Shown in pieces: positions 10,492 to 19,968 of a stretch of 64,000 nucleotides of DNA (positions are counted from its first letter, which is position 1; the number at the start of each line of letters is the position of its first letter). Source of the DNA: Gammaproteobacteria bacterium (GTDB lineage Bacteria > Pseudomonadota > Gammaproteobacteria > Steroidobacterales > Steroidobacteraceae); assembly GCA_028293765.1 (NCBI GenBank), contig JAQGOG010000001.1, forward strand, positions 21,522 to 85,521, given 5' to 3'. Both the position numbers and the translations under genes were made by a program. The notes beneath the pieces are model-generated. The model did not search any database. It had not been told where the DNA came from and saw nothing but the letters and a program-made list of their open reading frames with translations.

Positions 10492-11574
10492 TCACGGATG
10501 ATATTGGTAGAGGAGGCGCGCATTGCCCGCACCACTACGCACCAGTCGCGCCGATCCCGCAAGCGCTCGATCGAGCGCCTCCGAGCCTCCTCGGGCCGTT
10601 ACATCGAAAGTGGCCTTTGAGCCGTTGGCCTGCGAGATGGCGGCGCCTCGCACGCCAGGGACGGCTTCCAGCATTCGCTGGACGTTTGCGTAGTCCGTCA
10701 GGTTTCCCACTCCATCGACTTCGAGGAGAACCCTGGCCTCCGTCTGCGCGAGAGACGCCCCTTGCGGAGGGGCGAGAAGGTCTACCGTGCCGTCAATGCC
10801 GGCGGTCAAAGTACCGCTCCAGCTTTCGCTGGAGAAGTTCGTGTACAACGTCCACTGCCACTGGCCACTGGACGCGCCCGTGTCGGTGCGGCCGACCAGT
10901 ACCTCGTCGCCACCGTAGCGCCTCGCAGTTGCAAGCAACGCGTCGCGCCCGAGCTCGTTACCGCTGGCGTCGACGATCGAAAGAGGAATCATGCTGATCA
11001 GCAGGCCGCGCGCAGCAGCCGCCTGCTCGAGCGATGCGCGCGCCGTATCTCCATCGGTACGAGCGAGAGCGGGGTAAAGCACGACCAGGGTAAAGGGTCG
11101 CTCAGGATCCCAGACGCTTCGCCCAGCAGCGGTGATGGAACGCTCGACCGCTACCCTGTCAAAGATCACCTGGGTCTCACCCCGGGGTCCGGGTGAATAG
11201 GACCTTACATACTTAGGAGCGTCTTCGATCAGGCTCGCCAACGCGGGATCGTTGGCGGATTCGCGGCGGCCGGTCGCACGCACCAGCGCCTGGCGCATGG
11301 CCTCCTGCAGAGCGGTTGTGGATTGGCCCCCGACGTCTACTTCATAGACCCGGACGGCGCGGGCGGCCCACGAAGCTACGGGCAGCAAAACGCATAGGAG
11401 CCATGCAAGGCTCGCCAGAAAGCGGCGCGTGCGCCGCTTCGCCGCGGGCGCGCGCACCTCGGGCGAAGGCGGATGCACAGCAGGAAGTCTTGCGGCGGGC
11501 GAGCGCGCTACAGTTGCAAGCGGACGCGCCTCGGTCACAGGCGACCCCGAAGATTTACTAACGCAACCAGGCAT
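10492..11574 (-). CDS. DUF2066 domain-containing secreted/anchored protein
   Basis: Function unknown. The ORF track runs on to 12246, but everything beyond about 11574 is antisense to purM, so I placed the start at the ATG at 11574 (360 residues). Residues 1-55 are a basic, Pro/Ala-rich leader followed by a signal/anchor helix ([19 protein letters not shown]). After cleavage the DUF2066-like region begins with [29 protein letters not shown]. Later GrxD-unrelated repeats of [19 protein letters not shown] style recall lipoprotein-partner folds. The neighbourhood DUF2066 / PgsA-like / hda beside purM-purN is seen in several gammaproteobacteria. The true start could be one of the GTG codons just inside. 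Confidence 0.75.
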   Translation of the reverse strand: MPGCVSKSSGSPVTEARPLATVARSPAARLPAVHPPSPEVRAPAAKRRTRRFLASLAWLLCVLLPVASWAARAVRVYEVDVGGQSTTALQEAMRQALVRATGRRESANDPALASLIEDAPKYVRSYSPGPRGETQVIFDRVAVERSITAAGRSVWDPERPFTLVVLYPALARTDGDTARASLEQAAAARGLLISMIPLSIVDASGNELGRDALLATARRYGGDEVLVGRTDTGASSGQWQWTLYTNFSSESWSGTLTAGIDGTVDLLAPPQGASLAQTEARVLLEVDGVGNLTDYANVQRMLEAVPGVRGAAISQANGSKATFDVTARGGSEALDRALAGSARLVRSGAGNARLLYQYHP

Positions 11575-11676
11575 TTGGACGATGTTTGGATCGCACGCGC
11601 AACGGCGCGGAGCGGTATGTACAATACCACACACCCAGTGCCATACGTCGGCCGATCCAGCTCGCAAACACATGCC

Positions 11677-12708
11677 ATGAAAGAAGGCTCCGGCCTCACC
11701 TATCGCGACGCCGGCGTCGACATCGACGCCGGCGACGAACTCGTTGAGCGCATCAAACCCATCGTCAAACGCACGCAGCGCCCCGAAGTCCTGGCGGGCA
11801 TCGGCGGTTTCGGCGCGCTCGTCGAGCTTCCACCAGGCTACAAGAGGCCTGTCCTGGTTTCCGGGACGGACGGCGTGGGCACGAAGCTGCGTCTGGCCAT
11901 CGATGCCCGCCGCCACGACACCATCGGCATCGATCTGGTCGCGATGTGCGCCAACGACGTGGTGGTCCAGGGGGCGGAGCCTCTGTTCTTTTTGGACTAC
12001 TACGCCACCGGCAAACTGCGGGTCGACGTGGCCGAGGCGGTGATCCGCGGGATCGCGGAGGGCTGCAGCCAAGCCGGTGCGGCGCTGGTAGGCGGTGAGA
12101 CGGCGGAAATGCCGGGGATCTACTACGGCGACGACTACGATCTCGCCGGTTTTTGCGTCGGCGTCGTCGAGAAGGACGCCATAATCGACGGTACACGGAC
12201 GCAGGCCGGGGACACCGTGATCGGGCTGAACTCCTCCGGACCGCACTCGAACGGCTACTCGCTGATCCGGAAGCTCATTGCCCTGGGCGGCGCGAACGCG
12301 AGCACCGAATTAGAAGGCCGCTCGCTTTTCGATCGGCTACTCGCTCCGACCCGCATCTACGTCAAGCCGCTTCTGGAGTTGATACGGACGCTCCCGGTCC
12401 ACGCTCTCGCCCACATCACCGGCGGCGGGCTCACGGACAACATCCCTCGCGTGCTCCGAGAAGGCATGGAAGTCGTGCTCGAGCGACGCAGTTGGAGCCG
12501 TGATCCGGTGTTCGACTGGCTGCAGCGCACGGGCCACGTTGAGCAAGCGGAGATGTATCGCACCTTCAACTGCGGCATTGGCATGATTGCCATCGTGCCG
12601 GCTGCACACGCTGAAGCTGCGGTAGCACTCCTGAACTCACGCGGCGAAACCGCGCAAATCATCGGCGCAGTCCGCAAAGGCGGACATGGCATCGTCATCA
12701 ACGAATGA
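11677..12708 (+). CDS. purM: Phosphoribosylformylglycinamidine cyclo-ligase (AIR synthetase)
   Basis: Catalyses the fifth step of purine synthesis, ATP-dependent closure of FGAM to AIR. I took ATG 11677 (343 residues), because homology starts with [21 protein letters not shown]. The upstream 68 codons of the ORF are non-conserved. Motifs include [62 protein letters not shown] and [14 protein letters not shown], all typical of PurM. A TACAAT hexamer at 11620-11625 may be its -10. Its stop overlaps the purN start in ATGA. Confidence 0.97.
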   Translation: MKEGSGLTYRDAGVDIDAGDELVERIKPIVKRTQRPEVLAGIGGFGALVELPPGYKRPVLVSGTDGVGTKLRLAIDARRHDTIGIDLVAMCANDVVVQGAEPLFFLDYYATGKLRVDVAEAVIRGIAEGCSQAGAALVGGETAEMPGIYYGDDYDLAGFCVGVVEKDAIIDGTRTQAGDTVIGLNSSGPHSNGYSLIRKLIALGGANASTELEGRSLFDRLLAPTRIYVKPLLELIRTLPVHALAHITGGGLTDNIPRVLREGMEVVLERRSWSRDPVFDWLQRTGHVEQAEMYRTFNCGIGMIAIVPAAHAEAAVALLNSRGETAQIIGAVRKGGHGIVINE

Positions 12709-13382
12709 GCGCCGGCAGTCGCGCACCGCTGCAACTCGCCATTCTGATCTCCGGCCGTGGCTCCAACATGGCAGCGATTGCGCGCGCCTGCCTCGACGGG
12801 CGTATCAACGCCCGTGTGAATGTCGTGATCTCGGATCGTCCCGGTGTGGCTGGCCTCACTACCGCAAGCAGTCTGGGAATCGATGCGCAGACGATCTCAT
12901 GGCAAAGCGCGCGCGATCGAGAGGTATTCGAGCGCGAGCTGAGTGTCGCGATCGACGCACACCACCCGGATCTCATCGTGCTGGCCGGGTTCATGCGCAT
13001 TCTCTCTCCGCGGTTCGCTGAACGGTATGCGGGGCGTATGCTCAACATACATCCCTCGCTGCTGCCAAAATATCGGGGCTTGCATACTCACCGCCGCGCT
13101 CTGGAAGCCATGGACACCGAACACGGCGCCAGCGTGCACTTCGTAACGGCGGAACTCGACGGTGGACCAGTCGTTCTCCAGTCAACAGTTCCGGTACGCC
13201 CGGGCGATACGGAATCCGCCTTGTCAGCACGAGTGCAGGCCACCGAGCACGTCATTTATCCGCGCGTAATCGAGTTGCTTGCCGAGGGCCGCCTGGCATG
13301 GAAAGAAGGTCGCGTGTGGCTCGATGGCAAGGTTCTCGATGCCCCGCTGGTGGAGGATCCAAGTGTTCACGCGCGCAATTGA
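12705..13382 (+). CDS. purN: Phosphoribosylglycinamide formyltransferase 1
   Basis: Transfers a formyl group from 10-formyl-THF to GAR in purine synthesis. At 225 residues it has the glycine-rich [11 protein letters not shown] phosphate loop and [11 protein letters not shown]. It also has the catalytic block [16 protein letters not shown] (Asn-His) and the folate-site Asp in [12 protein letters not shown]. Its ATG overlaps the purM stop by 4 nt. Its 3' end runs 20 nt into the DUF3108 gene, so the three genes are translationally coupled. Confidence 0.97.
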   Translation: MSAGSRAPLQLAILISGRGSNMAAIARACLDGRINARVNVVISDRPGVAGLTTASSLGIDAQTISWQSARDREVFERELSVAIDAHHPDLIVLAGFMRILSPRFAERYAGRMLNIHPSLLPKYRGLHTHRRALEAMDTEHGASVHFVTAELDGGPVVLQSTVPVRPGDTESALSARVQATEHVIYPRVIELLAEGRLAWKEGRVWLDGKVLDAPLVEDPSVHARN

Positions 13383-14112
13383 ACAACGCCCGCAGCACGG
13401 ACTGGCCCGAATTGCGCTGACGCTGGCATTCGCCATCGCCGGCCTCGCTCTAAATGCCGTCGCCACGGCAGATGAGCTCAAGCCCTTCGAGGCCTCCTAC
13501 ACGTGGATGTGGCATGGCATGACGGTGGCGCTCTCGACCCTCCATCTCGAGCGTCAGGACGACACGTGGATCTACCGTTCCAAGAGCGAGCCGCGCGGCA
13601 TCGGGCGCATGAGGTCCGAGCGGCCCACACAGGAAAGTGTGCTGAAGGTAACCGACGCCGACGTGCGCCCCCTCAGCTACAAAGCCGACGACGGCACCTC
13701 GTCGACGAAACGCGACGCCGACGTTGTGTTTGACTGGGAGCACGGGCGCGTGACCGGCGTCTACGAGGACACGAAGGTCGACATGCCGCTACCCCCCGGC
13801 ATTCAGGACGACCTGTCAGTGCAGATCGCCCTGATGGTGGAGCTCTTGAAAGGCCGCACGCCAGAGGAGTTTTTGCTGCTCAGTGGCAATTCCGTGCGCA
13901 AATACCGCTACTCGCGCGACGGCACGGAAACGCTCGTGACGCCTGTCGGCACCGTCAAGACGATCATCTACAGCGCTCAGAAAGAGGGCTCACCCCGCGT
14001 CACCCAATTCTGGTGCGCGCCCTCCCTGGGCTACATCCCGCTGCGCGTCCAGCAGCGACGCGACCACCAGATCGAGTGGAACATGCAGATCCAGAGCCTC
14101 AAGCGCGAATGA
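13363..14112 (+). CDS. DUF3108 domain-containing periplasmic protein
   Basis: Function unknown. I chose GTG at 13363, which gives 249 residues beginning with a signal peptide (IALTLAFAIAGLALNAVATA). The ORF track's 13279 start adds purN antiframe residues. After the signal comes a beta-rich DUF3108 region (FEASYTWMWHGMTVALSTLHL, VFDWEHGRVTGVYED, GVQDDL-type IQDDLSVQIALMVELLKG). It ends VTQFWCAPSLGYIPLRVQQRRDHQIEW. The arrangement purN-DUF3108 recurs in related gammaproteobacteria, but no mechanism linking it to purine synthesis is known to me. Confidence 0.8.
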   Translation: MFTRAIEQRPQHGLARIALTLAFAIAGLALNAVATADELKPFEASYTWMWHGMTVALSTLHLERQDDTWIYRSKSEPRGIGRMRSERPTQESVLKVTDADVRPLSYKADDGTSSTKRDADVVFDWEHGRVTGVYEDTKVDMPLPPGIQDDLSVQIALMVELLKGRTPEEFLLLSGNSVRKYRYSRDGTETLVTPVGTVKTIIYSAQKEGSPRVTQFWCAPSLGYIPLRVQQRRDHQIEWNMQIQSLKRE

Positions 14113-14144
14113 TCCCCCGCGAGCCAGGGCGCCTGCGGCCGCCT

Positions 14145-14711
14145 TCAGGCCTTCGGTAGCGTCACGCCCTTCTGCCCCTGGTACTTGCCGCCCCGGTCGC
14201 GATAGGACGTCGCACACACTTCGTCGGACTCGAAGAACAACATCTGCGCCACGCCTTCATTCGCGTAGATCTTCGCCGGGAGCGGCGTGGTGTTGGAAAA
14301 CTCGAGCGTCACGTGCCCTTCCCACTCGGGCTCCAGGGGCGTCACGTTGCAGATGATTCCGCAGCGCGCGTAGGTCGATTTTCCGAGGCACACCACGAGC
14401 ACGTTGCGTGGGATACGGAAGTACTCGATCGTCCGCGCCAGGGCGAACGAGTTGGGCGGGATGATGCAGACCTCGCCGCCGAAGTCGACGAAGCTCTTCT
14501 CGTCGAACTGCTTCGGGTCGACGATCGTGCTGTTGATGTTGGTGAAGATCTTGAATTCATTCGCGCAGCGCACGTCGTAGCCGTAGCTGGATGTGCCGTA
14601 CGAGATGATCCGTTTACCGTCCGCGTGCCGCACCTGGTCCGACTCGAAGGGCTCGATCATGCCGTGCGCCTTGGCCATGCGCCGGATCCAGTTGTCGGAC
14701 TTGATGCTCAT
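14145..14711 (-). CDS. dcd: dCTP deaminase
   Basis: Deaminates dCTP to dUTP, feeding dTMP synthesis. The 188 residues begin [22 protein letters not shown], typical of the proteobacterial enzyme. They include [21 protein letters not shown], the catalytic-region [36 protein letters not shown] (Arg/Glu pair) and the C-terminal lid [14 protein letters not shown] good Shine-Dalgarno (GGGAGG) lies 10 nt before the ATG. It is downstream of apbC by 35 nt, with a GATAAT hexamer in that gap that may give it its own promoter. Confidence 0.97.
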   Translation of the reverse strand: MSIKSDNWIRRMAKAHGMIEPFESDQVRHADGKRIISYGTSSYGYDVRCANEFKIFTNINSTIVDPKQFDEKSFVDFGGEVCIIPPNSFALARTIEYFRIPRNVLVVCLGKSTYARCGIICNVTPLEPEWEGHVTLEFSNTTPLPAKIYANEGVAQMLFFESDEVCATSYRDRGGKYQGQKGVTLPKA

Positions 14712-14746
14712 CTAAGCGGAACCTCCCGTGAAAGAACATGAAATTA

Positions 14747-15844
14747 TCAGCTTTCTTCGATGACGATCTTCGGGAATACGCTGCTGCGGTCGCGCGCGCG
14801 GGCGGCCAGGGCGGCTGCCGTGCGCCGCGCCATCTCGAAGTACGCCTTGGCCCGCGCCGAGTCGGGGGCGGCGACCACTGTCGGGCGGCCGCTGTCGGCT
14901 TCCTCCCGGATGTGCGCATCGAGCGGCAACTCACCGAGGAGCTTCACCCCGTATTGCTCCGCCATGCGCGCACCTCCCCCTGAGCCAAAAATGTGCTCCG
15001 CGTGCCCGCAGTTGGAACACACGTGAATGCTCATGTTCTCCACGATGCCGAGCACGGGAACCGACACCTTCTCGAACATTTTGAGCCCCTTGCGTGCGTC
15101 CGCGAGGGCAATGTCCTGCGGCGTGGTAACGATCACCGCGCCGGCGACGGGGACGCGCTGCGCAAGGGTGAGCTGGATGTCGCCGGTGCCGGGGGGCATA
15201 TCGACGACGAGGTAGTCCAGGTTGCCCCAGTGGGTCTCAGTCAGCAGCTGTGTGAGCGCCTGCGTGACCATGGGCCCGCGCCACACCATGGGTTGCTCGG
15301 CGTCGACAAGGAACCCGATGGACATGGCGCCCACGCCATGGCTCATGAGGGGCCGGAGGTGCTTACCGTCCGGTGATGCCGGGCGCTGACCTTCGAGGCC
15401 GAGCATCAGCGGTTGGCTCGGCCCGTAAATGTCGGCGTCCAGAATCCCGACCCGGGCTCCCTGCGCGGCCCAGGCGAGCGCGAGATTGACGGCGACGGTG
15501 GATTTTCCGACCCCGCCCTTGCCGGAAGCCACGGCGACCACGTTCTTGATCTGCTCCAGCGGCTTGAGATTTCTTTGGACCGCATGGGCTTTGATATCGG
15601 ACTGGAGCTCGACGGTGAGCGGAACCTGGATGCCGGCAGCGGCAAGGTGTCGGCCCAGCGCCTCGGTGAGCTCGCTCTGATAACCGCCCACCGGGAAGCC
15701 GAGGACAATGCGGGCGGTATAGCCGCCGGCCGTGGCACTCACGTCCCGCACCGCCTGCGCATCCCCGAGCGTTTGCCCTGCGTACGGCTCCGCATAAGCG
15801 GCCAGGGCCGCCCTCAGACCGTTTAGAGTGGATTCGTCAGCCAT
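14747..15844 (-). CDS. apbC: Iron-sulfur cluster carrier ATPase ApbC/Mrp
   Basis: A P-loop ATPase that carries and inserts Fe-S clusters. I took Met at 15844 (365 residues); the ORF's extra 50 residues before it are not family-like. A DUF59/MIP18-like N-terminal domain (about 1-75) is followed by the deviant Walker A SGKGGVGKST (about 107-116). DADIYGPSQP, DMPPGTGDIQLTLAQ and the cluster-holding CSNCGH motif follow. It is oriented with dcd. Uses for the cluster are plentiful in this window: UDG, Nth, RnfB-like, IspH. Confidence 0.94.
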   Translation of the reverse strand: MADESTLNGLRAALAAYAEPYAGQTLGDAQAVRDVSATAGGYTARIVLGFPVGGYQSELTEALGRHLAAAGIQVPLTVELQSDIKAHAVQRNLKPLEQIKNVVAVASGKGGVGKSTVAVNLALAWAAQGARVGILDADIYGPSQPLMLGLEGQRPASPDGKHLRPLMSHGVGAMSIGFLVDAEQPMVWRGPMVTQALTQLLTETHWGNLDYLVVDMPPGTGDIQLTLAQRVPVAGAVIVTTPQDIALADARKGLKMFEKVSVPVLGIVENMSIHVCSNCGHAEHIFGSGGGARMAEQYGVKLLGELPLDAHIREEADSGRPTVVAAPDSARAKAYFEMARRTAAALAARARDRSSVFPKIVIEES

Positions 15845-16107
15845 GTTGAAAGCCGGAAAATCAAAGGGACGAGATTGTAGAGGCTGGGAGCCTGTGTGAC
15901 TAATGATCGCCACATGAGCCTTAAGGTCTGCGCAACCCTGGGCTGTGGCATAATCGTGCGCCGCCTGGACGAGCGCTTGCGCAATATCGCGCAAACCGTC
16001 GGCGGAAATGCCCGCCCGCTTGACCCGGTGGCGCCGTTTACTGACCTCGTGGGAGCGAAACGGTGCGACGGGTTGAGTGCGGAAATTGCTCCCAACGGAA
16101 AGGCTGA

Positions 16108-18540
16108 ATGAGCTTTTTCACGAATTTGCGTGCGGACCGGCTGGTCACAGAGATCAGATCTTCGTCGGACCCCGCAAGTCCCGCCACGCAGAAGACGATT
16201 GCGAAGCTCAAGGACCTGGGTCCCGGGGCGATCGAGCCCGTGTTCGCCGCCCTTCCGGATGCCGACAAGAACGCCACCGTCGCGTTCGTCGAGGTGCTCA
16301 CCGGCCTGGTGAGCCAGAAGACCTTCCCGCAGTTTCTCGAAGGGCTCATCCAAGGCAGCCCGCGGGTCACCGCCGGAATCGCCTGGGCCCTGACGAGCAA
16401 CCGCAATTACCCGCCGCACCTGCTGCTCGAGGCGCTCGGAACGCCCGGCGTCGCGAAGCCCGCCATTCTCGAGGTGATCTCGGCGCAGAAGTCGCGCTTC
16501 GGTGTCCGCGAGCTGCTCACCGCCGCCTATACGCAGGAGCCGAACGAAAAGGCCGCGCTCTTCCGCATCATTGGCGAAATCGCCGACGCGAATTCCGTCT
16601 CCGAGCTCGTCGGCCGCGTGCAGGGCAAGGATCCGATCGCCCGCGTGCACATCATCAACGTGCTCGCGCGGTTCAACACGCCGGAAGTCCAGACGGCCCT
16701 GCAGGGACTGCTGAAGGACCCCAACAAGCTCATCCGCGGCGCGACGTTGTCCGCCCTGCAGAGAATGGACGGACCCATCGACATCGAGCGCGTGTCCGCG
16801 CTACTGAAGGATCCCGAGATCGATGTGCAGAACAAGGCCATCGATGTCGTCATCAAGGCGAACCACCCGGACACCATCCGCTATCTCATCGAAATCCTGA
16901 AGGACGAGAACGAGAATGCGCGCCGCGCGGCCGTCGAGGTGTTGAATGAGGTCGGCAACGCGAAATCGGTCAAGTACCTGCTCGAGGCGCTGAAGGACAG
17001 CGACTGGTGGGTGCGCAGCCGGGCGGCGGACGCCCTCGGCAAGATCGGCGGCCCGCGAGTCATTGACGCGGTGCTACAGCTCGTACGCGACAAGGACGAA
17101 GACATCCGCCGCGCGGCGATCGAGATCCTCAACCAGACGAAAGACGAGCGCGCGGTCGACTCGCTCATCCAGGCGACGCGCGATACCGACTGGTGGGTCA
17201 GCGAGCGCGCGGTCGATGCACTCGCCGAAATCGGCAGCAAGCGGGCGGTACCCCGTCTGACCGAGATGCTGCAGTCGGGCAATGCCAGGGCGATGCCGAT
17301 CGTGGTGCGGGCCCTGGGCAAGCTCGGAGACAGCAGGCTCGTGGATACTCTGCTGCCGTTCGCATCGAGACCGGAGCGCGAAGTGCGTATCGAAGCGATA
17401 CAGGCGCTGTCGAAGATCGTCGACGAGCGGCATGTGGACCAGCTGCGCAGCGAGTTGCAAACCCACCTCGCCTCACCCGACCAAACCATTGCGCGCATCG
17501 CGCATGCCGCCCTGGCGGAGTTGCAGACGCGCCTGTCCGGCGGTTTGCCACCGACCACCGGTACCGGTTCGCCGACCGCCGCTATAGCACCCTCGGCGGT
17601 CCGTCCGCCGCAACCGGCTGCTGCTACCGAGGCCGCGAAGACGCTATTGATGTCCGAAGCTGCGCTCGGCGCGGCCGTGAAACAGGCCGAGTCCGCGGCT
17701 CGCCTCGACATCGGAACGCTCAAGCCGGGCGATATCATCGAGGGCCGCTACAAGTACATCGACCGCATCGGGCGCGGCGCTTTCGGCACCGTGCTGCTGA
17801 TGGAAGACACCGTCGTCGAAGAGCGGCTCATCCTGAAGTTCCTGAACCAGAACGTCTCCGGGGACGAGGAAGTGATGAAGCGCTTCGTCCACGAGCTGCG
17901 CTACTCACGCAAGATCACGCACAAGAACGTCATCCGCATTTATGACTTCCTGTACATCCAGGGCCTGTACGCCATCTCGATGGAGTACTTCCCCTCGCAC
18001 ACGCTGGGCGCCGAGATCGTCAACGAGAAGCCACTCGAGCTGAAGCGCGCGATCCAGTTCGCCATCGATATCTGCAACGGCATGACCGTGGCACACCACG
18101 TCGGCATCGTGCACCGTGACTTGAAGCCCGCGAACGTCCTCATCAACCAGGAGGGGCTGCTCAAGATCGTGGACTTCGGCGTCGCCGCGGCACACCGCGA
18201 GGGCGATACGCAGCTCACCAAAACCGGTTATGTCATCGGCTCGCCCAAGTACATGGCCCCCGAGCAGATCCTGGGAAAGAAAGTCGACGAGCGCGCGGAC
18301 GTCTACGCCCTCGGCGTGATGCTCTACGAGACGGTGACCGGCGTACCCCCCTACTCGCGCGGCGATCACATGTCGGTCATGTACCAGCACGTGCAGGGGA
18401 AGGCGCGGATCGCGCAGGAGATCAATCCCGCGCTGCCGCCGGGTCTGTCCGACCTCGTGATGAAGTCCATGGCGGTCGATAAGACCAAGCGCTTCCAGAG
18501 CATGGACGAGTTCCGGCTCGCCCTGGAGAAGTTTCTGTAG
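16108..18540 (+). CDS. HEAT-repeat / serine-threonine protein kinase fusion
   Basis: An 810-residue cytosolic protein with no signal peptide or membrane segment. Residues about 30-470 are helical HEAT/PBS-type repeats of about 31 residues. Two nearly identical repeat starts contain SDWWVRSRAADALGKIG and TDWWVSERAVDALAEIG. A Pro/Thr/Ala-rich linker (about 475-535) leads to a complete kinase domain. It has a glycine loop GRGAFG (555-560), Lys577 (LILKFL), the HRDLKPANVL catalytic loop with Asp671, DFG at 689-691 and APE at 717-719. All key residues are present, so an active kinase is expected. Two PilT/PilU-type ATPase genes follow on the same strand, which suggests a role in pilus control; that is inference. 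Confidence 0.9.
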   Translation: MSFFTNLRADRLVTEIRSSSDPASPATQKTIAKLKDLGPGAIEPVFAALPDADKNATVAFVEVLTGLVSQKTFPQFLEGLIQGSPRVTAGIAWALTSNRNYPPHLLLEALGTPGVAKPAILEVISAQKSRFGVRELLTAAYTQEPNEKAALFRIIGEIADANSVSELVGRVQGKDPIARVHIINVLARFNTPEVQTALQGLLKDPNKLIRGATLSALQRMDGPIDIERVSALLKDPEIDVQNKAIDVVIKANHPDTIRYLIEILKDENENARRAAVEVLNEVGNAKSVKYLLEALKDSDWWVRSRAADALGKIGGPRVIDAVLQLVRDKDEDIRRAAIEILNQTKDERAVDSLIQATRDTDWWVSERAVDALAEIGSKRAVPRLTEMLQSGNARAMPIVVRALGKLGDSRLVDTLLPFASRPEREVRIEAIQALSKIVDERHVDQLRSELQTHLASPDQTIARIAHAALAELQTRLSGGLPPTTGTGSPTAAIAPSAVRPPQPAAATEAAKTLLMSEAALGAAVKQAESAARLDIGTLKPGDIIEGRYKYIDRIGRGAFGTVLLMEDTVVEERLILKFLNQNVSGDEEVMKRFVHELRYSRKITHKNVIRIYDFLYIQGLYAISMEYFPSHTLGAEIVNEKPLELKRAIQFAIDICNGMTVAHHVGIVHRDLKPANVLINQEGLLKIVDFGVAAAHREGDTQLTKTGYVIGSPKYMAPEQILGKKVDERADVYALGVMLYETVTGVPPYSRGDHMSVMYQHVQGKARIAQEINPALPPGLSDLVMKSMAVDKTKRFQSMDEFRLALEKFL

Positions 18541-18560
18541 CGTTATTTATTGGCACGCGG

Positions 18561-18643
18561 GCTGGGCGCCCCGGCAAAAGGCGTGACGTCCGCGAGTACG
18601 TCAGTTCAGGTGGGCATACGGGCAAAAGGCGTGGCTTTTTGCC
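18561..18643 (+). repeat. Dispersed structured repeat, copy A (two tandem half-copies)
   Basis: Two sub-copies contain GCAAAAGGCGTG. In the first, GGCGTG leads into a perfect hairpin TGACGT/ACGTCA (18584-18603). In the second, GGCAAAA (18621-18627) pairs with TTTTGCC (18637-18643) and GGCGTGG lies in the loop. The lead-in GCTGGGCGCCCC is shared with copy B at 36393. It lies between the kinase gene and the first PilT-like gene. Confidence 0.6.
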
Positions 18644-18655
18644 GAGGCGCCTCAG

Positions 18656-18716
18656 CCCGCGAGCGTTCCGATTCGTGGCGCGGGACCGCTCGCGGGCGGG
18701 TTTTCGGCCCCCCGCC
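18656..18716 (+). terminator. Inverted repeats after the kinase gene
   Basis: A perfect 10-bp inverted repeat CCCGCGAGCG/CGCTCGCGGG (18656-18665 with 18687-18696) runs into a second stem GGCGGG/CCCGCC (18695-18716) with TTTT in its loop. It may terminate kinase transcription, though no terminal T-run follows. TAGACT at 18720-18725 just beyond could be a -10 for the next gene. Confidence 0.35.
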
Positions 18717-18822
18717 TGCTAGACTTGCGTGCGTTACGTCAAATTTCCTGCCACAAGCTATTGATTCCGCAGTGCTGCGCGGGCTAAACAGCGTTCCGAT
18801 ATAGACCTTTGGGGGTGTCGCC

Positions 18823-19947
18823 TTGGCGCGTATCGACGCGTTCCTTAAGCTTGGCTCGCAGCAGGGTTGCTCCGACGTGCACCTGGCCGTCGGCGTGCCC
18901 CCCATGCTGCGCATGCATGGCGATCTCCTGCCGATCAAATTCCGCGAGCTGCGAGTGACCGAGCTCGACGGCTATATCGGCGAGATCCTGACCCGGTCGC
19001 AGGGGGAGCAGTTCGCCAAAGGGAACGACCTCGACTTCTCGTACGTGTCCGCCGAGGGCGGCCGATTTCGGGTGAATGTGTATCGCAAGGAAACGGGCAT
19101 CGGCGCCACGTTCCGGGCGATCCCGTCCGAAGTCCCCACCCTCGAGAAGCTGGGGCTGCCGCCCATGATCACGAAGCTCTGCGACTACCACCAGGGCATG
19201 ATTCTCGTCACCGGCTCCACCGGCACCGGCAAGTCGACGACGCTCGCCGCGATGATCGACCACCTCAACCAGACCCGGAAGCTGAACATCATCAGCCTCG
19301 AGGACCCGATCGAGTTCGTGCATCGAAGCAAGAACAGCCAGGTGATCCAGCGCGAGCTCGGCACCCACATCCCGACCTTTGCCGAAGGAGTCCGCGCGGC
19401 GATGCGCGAAGACCCGGACGTCATCCTCGTCGGCGAGCTACGTGATGCGGAAACGATCTCGATGGCGATGACCGCCGCCGAGACGGGGCATCTGGTGCTA
19501 GGCACGCTTCACACGACGAGCGCCGTGAAGACCATCGACCGCATCATCGACGCGTTGCCCGTCGAAGAGCGCGAACAGACGAAAAGCTTCCTGGCGCAGA
19601 GCCTGCTCGCCGTCGTCACGCAGGTGTTGATCAAAACCGGCGACGCCCGCGGACGCAAGGCGATCTGCGAAGTGCTGATGATGACGAAGGCGGTCGCCAA
19701 GCTCATCCAGACCGACCAGTCGCACCAGATTCCGAGCCAGATGCAGATGGGGCGCGACCTGGGCATGCAGCTCCTGGACCAGGCCATGCTGGCCGCCATC
19801 GCGGCGCGCGAGATCGACCCGGATGACGCCTACGGCTATGCGATCAACAAGGCCGCGTTCCAGAAGTATGTGACCGACACCAACATGTTGCCGAAAGTCG
19901 ATATCACGGGTTCCTCACCGGCCCCGGCTTCGACCTCGGCCGCCTGA
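18823..19947 (+). CDS. PilT/PilU-family type IV pilus ATPase (first of a pair)
   Basis: A hexameric secretion-type ATPase that powers pilus retraction. The 374-residue product starts at TTG 18823, supported by GGGGG 7 nt upstream and a typical N-terminus (ARIDAFLKLGSQQGCSDVHLAVGVPPMLRMHGDL). It has Walker A GSTGTGKST, an Asp box NIISLEDPIEFVH, Walker B DVILVGELRDAET and the His box GHLVLGTLHTTSAVKTIDRI. In place of PilT's AIRNLIRE it has AVAKLIQTDQ. An Ala/Ser/Pro tail extends past position 350. It sits 21 nt upstream of a second paralogue, and both follow the HEAT-kinase gene. Which is the true PilT and which the accessory PilU is unclear. Confidence 0.88.
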   Translation: MARIDAFLKLGSQQGCSDVHLAVGVPPMLRMHGDLLPIKFRELRVTELDGYIGEILTRSQGEQFAKGNDLDFSYVSAEGGRFRVNVYRKETGIGATFRAIPSEVPTLEKLGLPPMITKLCDYHQGMILVTGSTGTGKSTTLAAMIDHLNQTRKLNIISLEDPIEFVHRSKNSQVIQRELGTHIPTFAEGVRAAMREDPDVILVGELRDAETISMAMTAAETGHLVLGTLHTTSAVKTIDRIIDALPVEEREQTKSFLAQSLLAVVTQVLIKTGDARGRKAICEVLMMTKAVAKLIQTDQSHQIPSQMQMGRDLGMQLLDQAMLAAIAAREIDPDDAYGYAINKAAFQKYVTDTNMLPKVDITGSSPAPASTSAA

Positions 19948-19968
19948 AGAGCCCGCAAACAACGCACC

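Noticed and set aside
11575-12246. N-terminal extension of the DUF2066 ORF
   Set aside because: The extra 224 residues are antisense to purM and read as shadow sequence; the signal-anchor starts after 11574.
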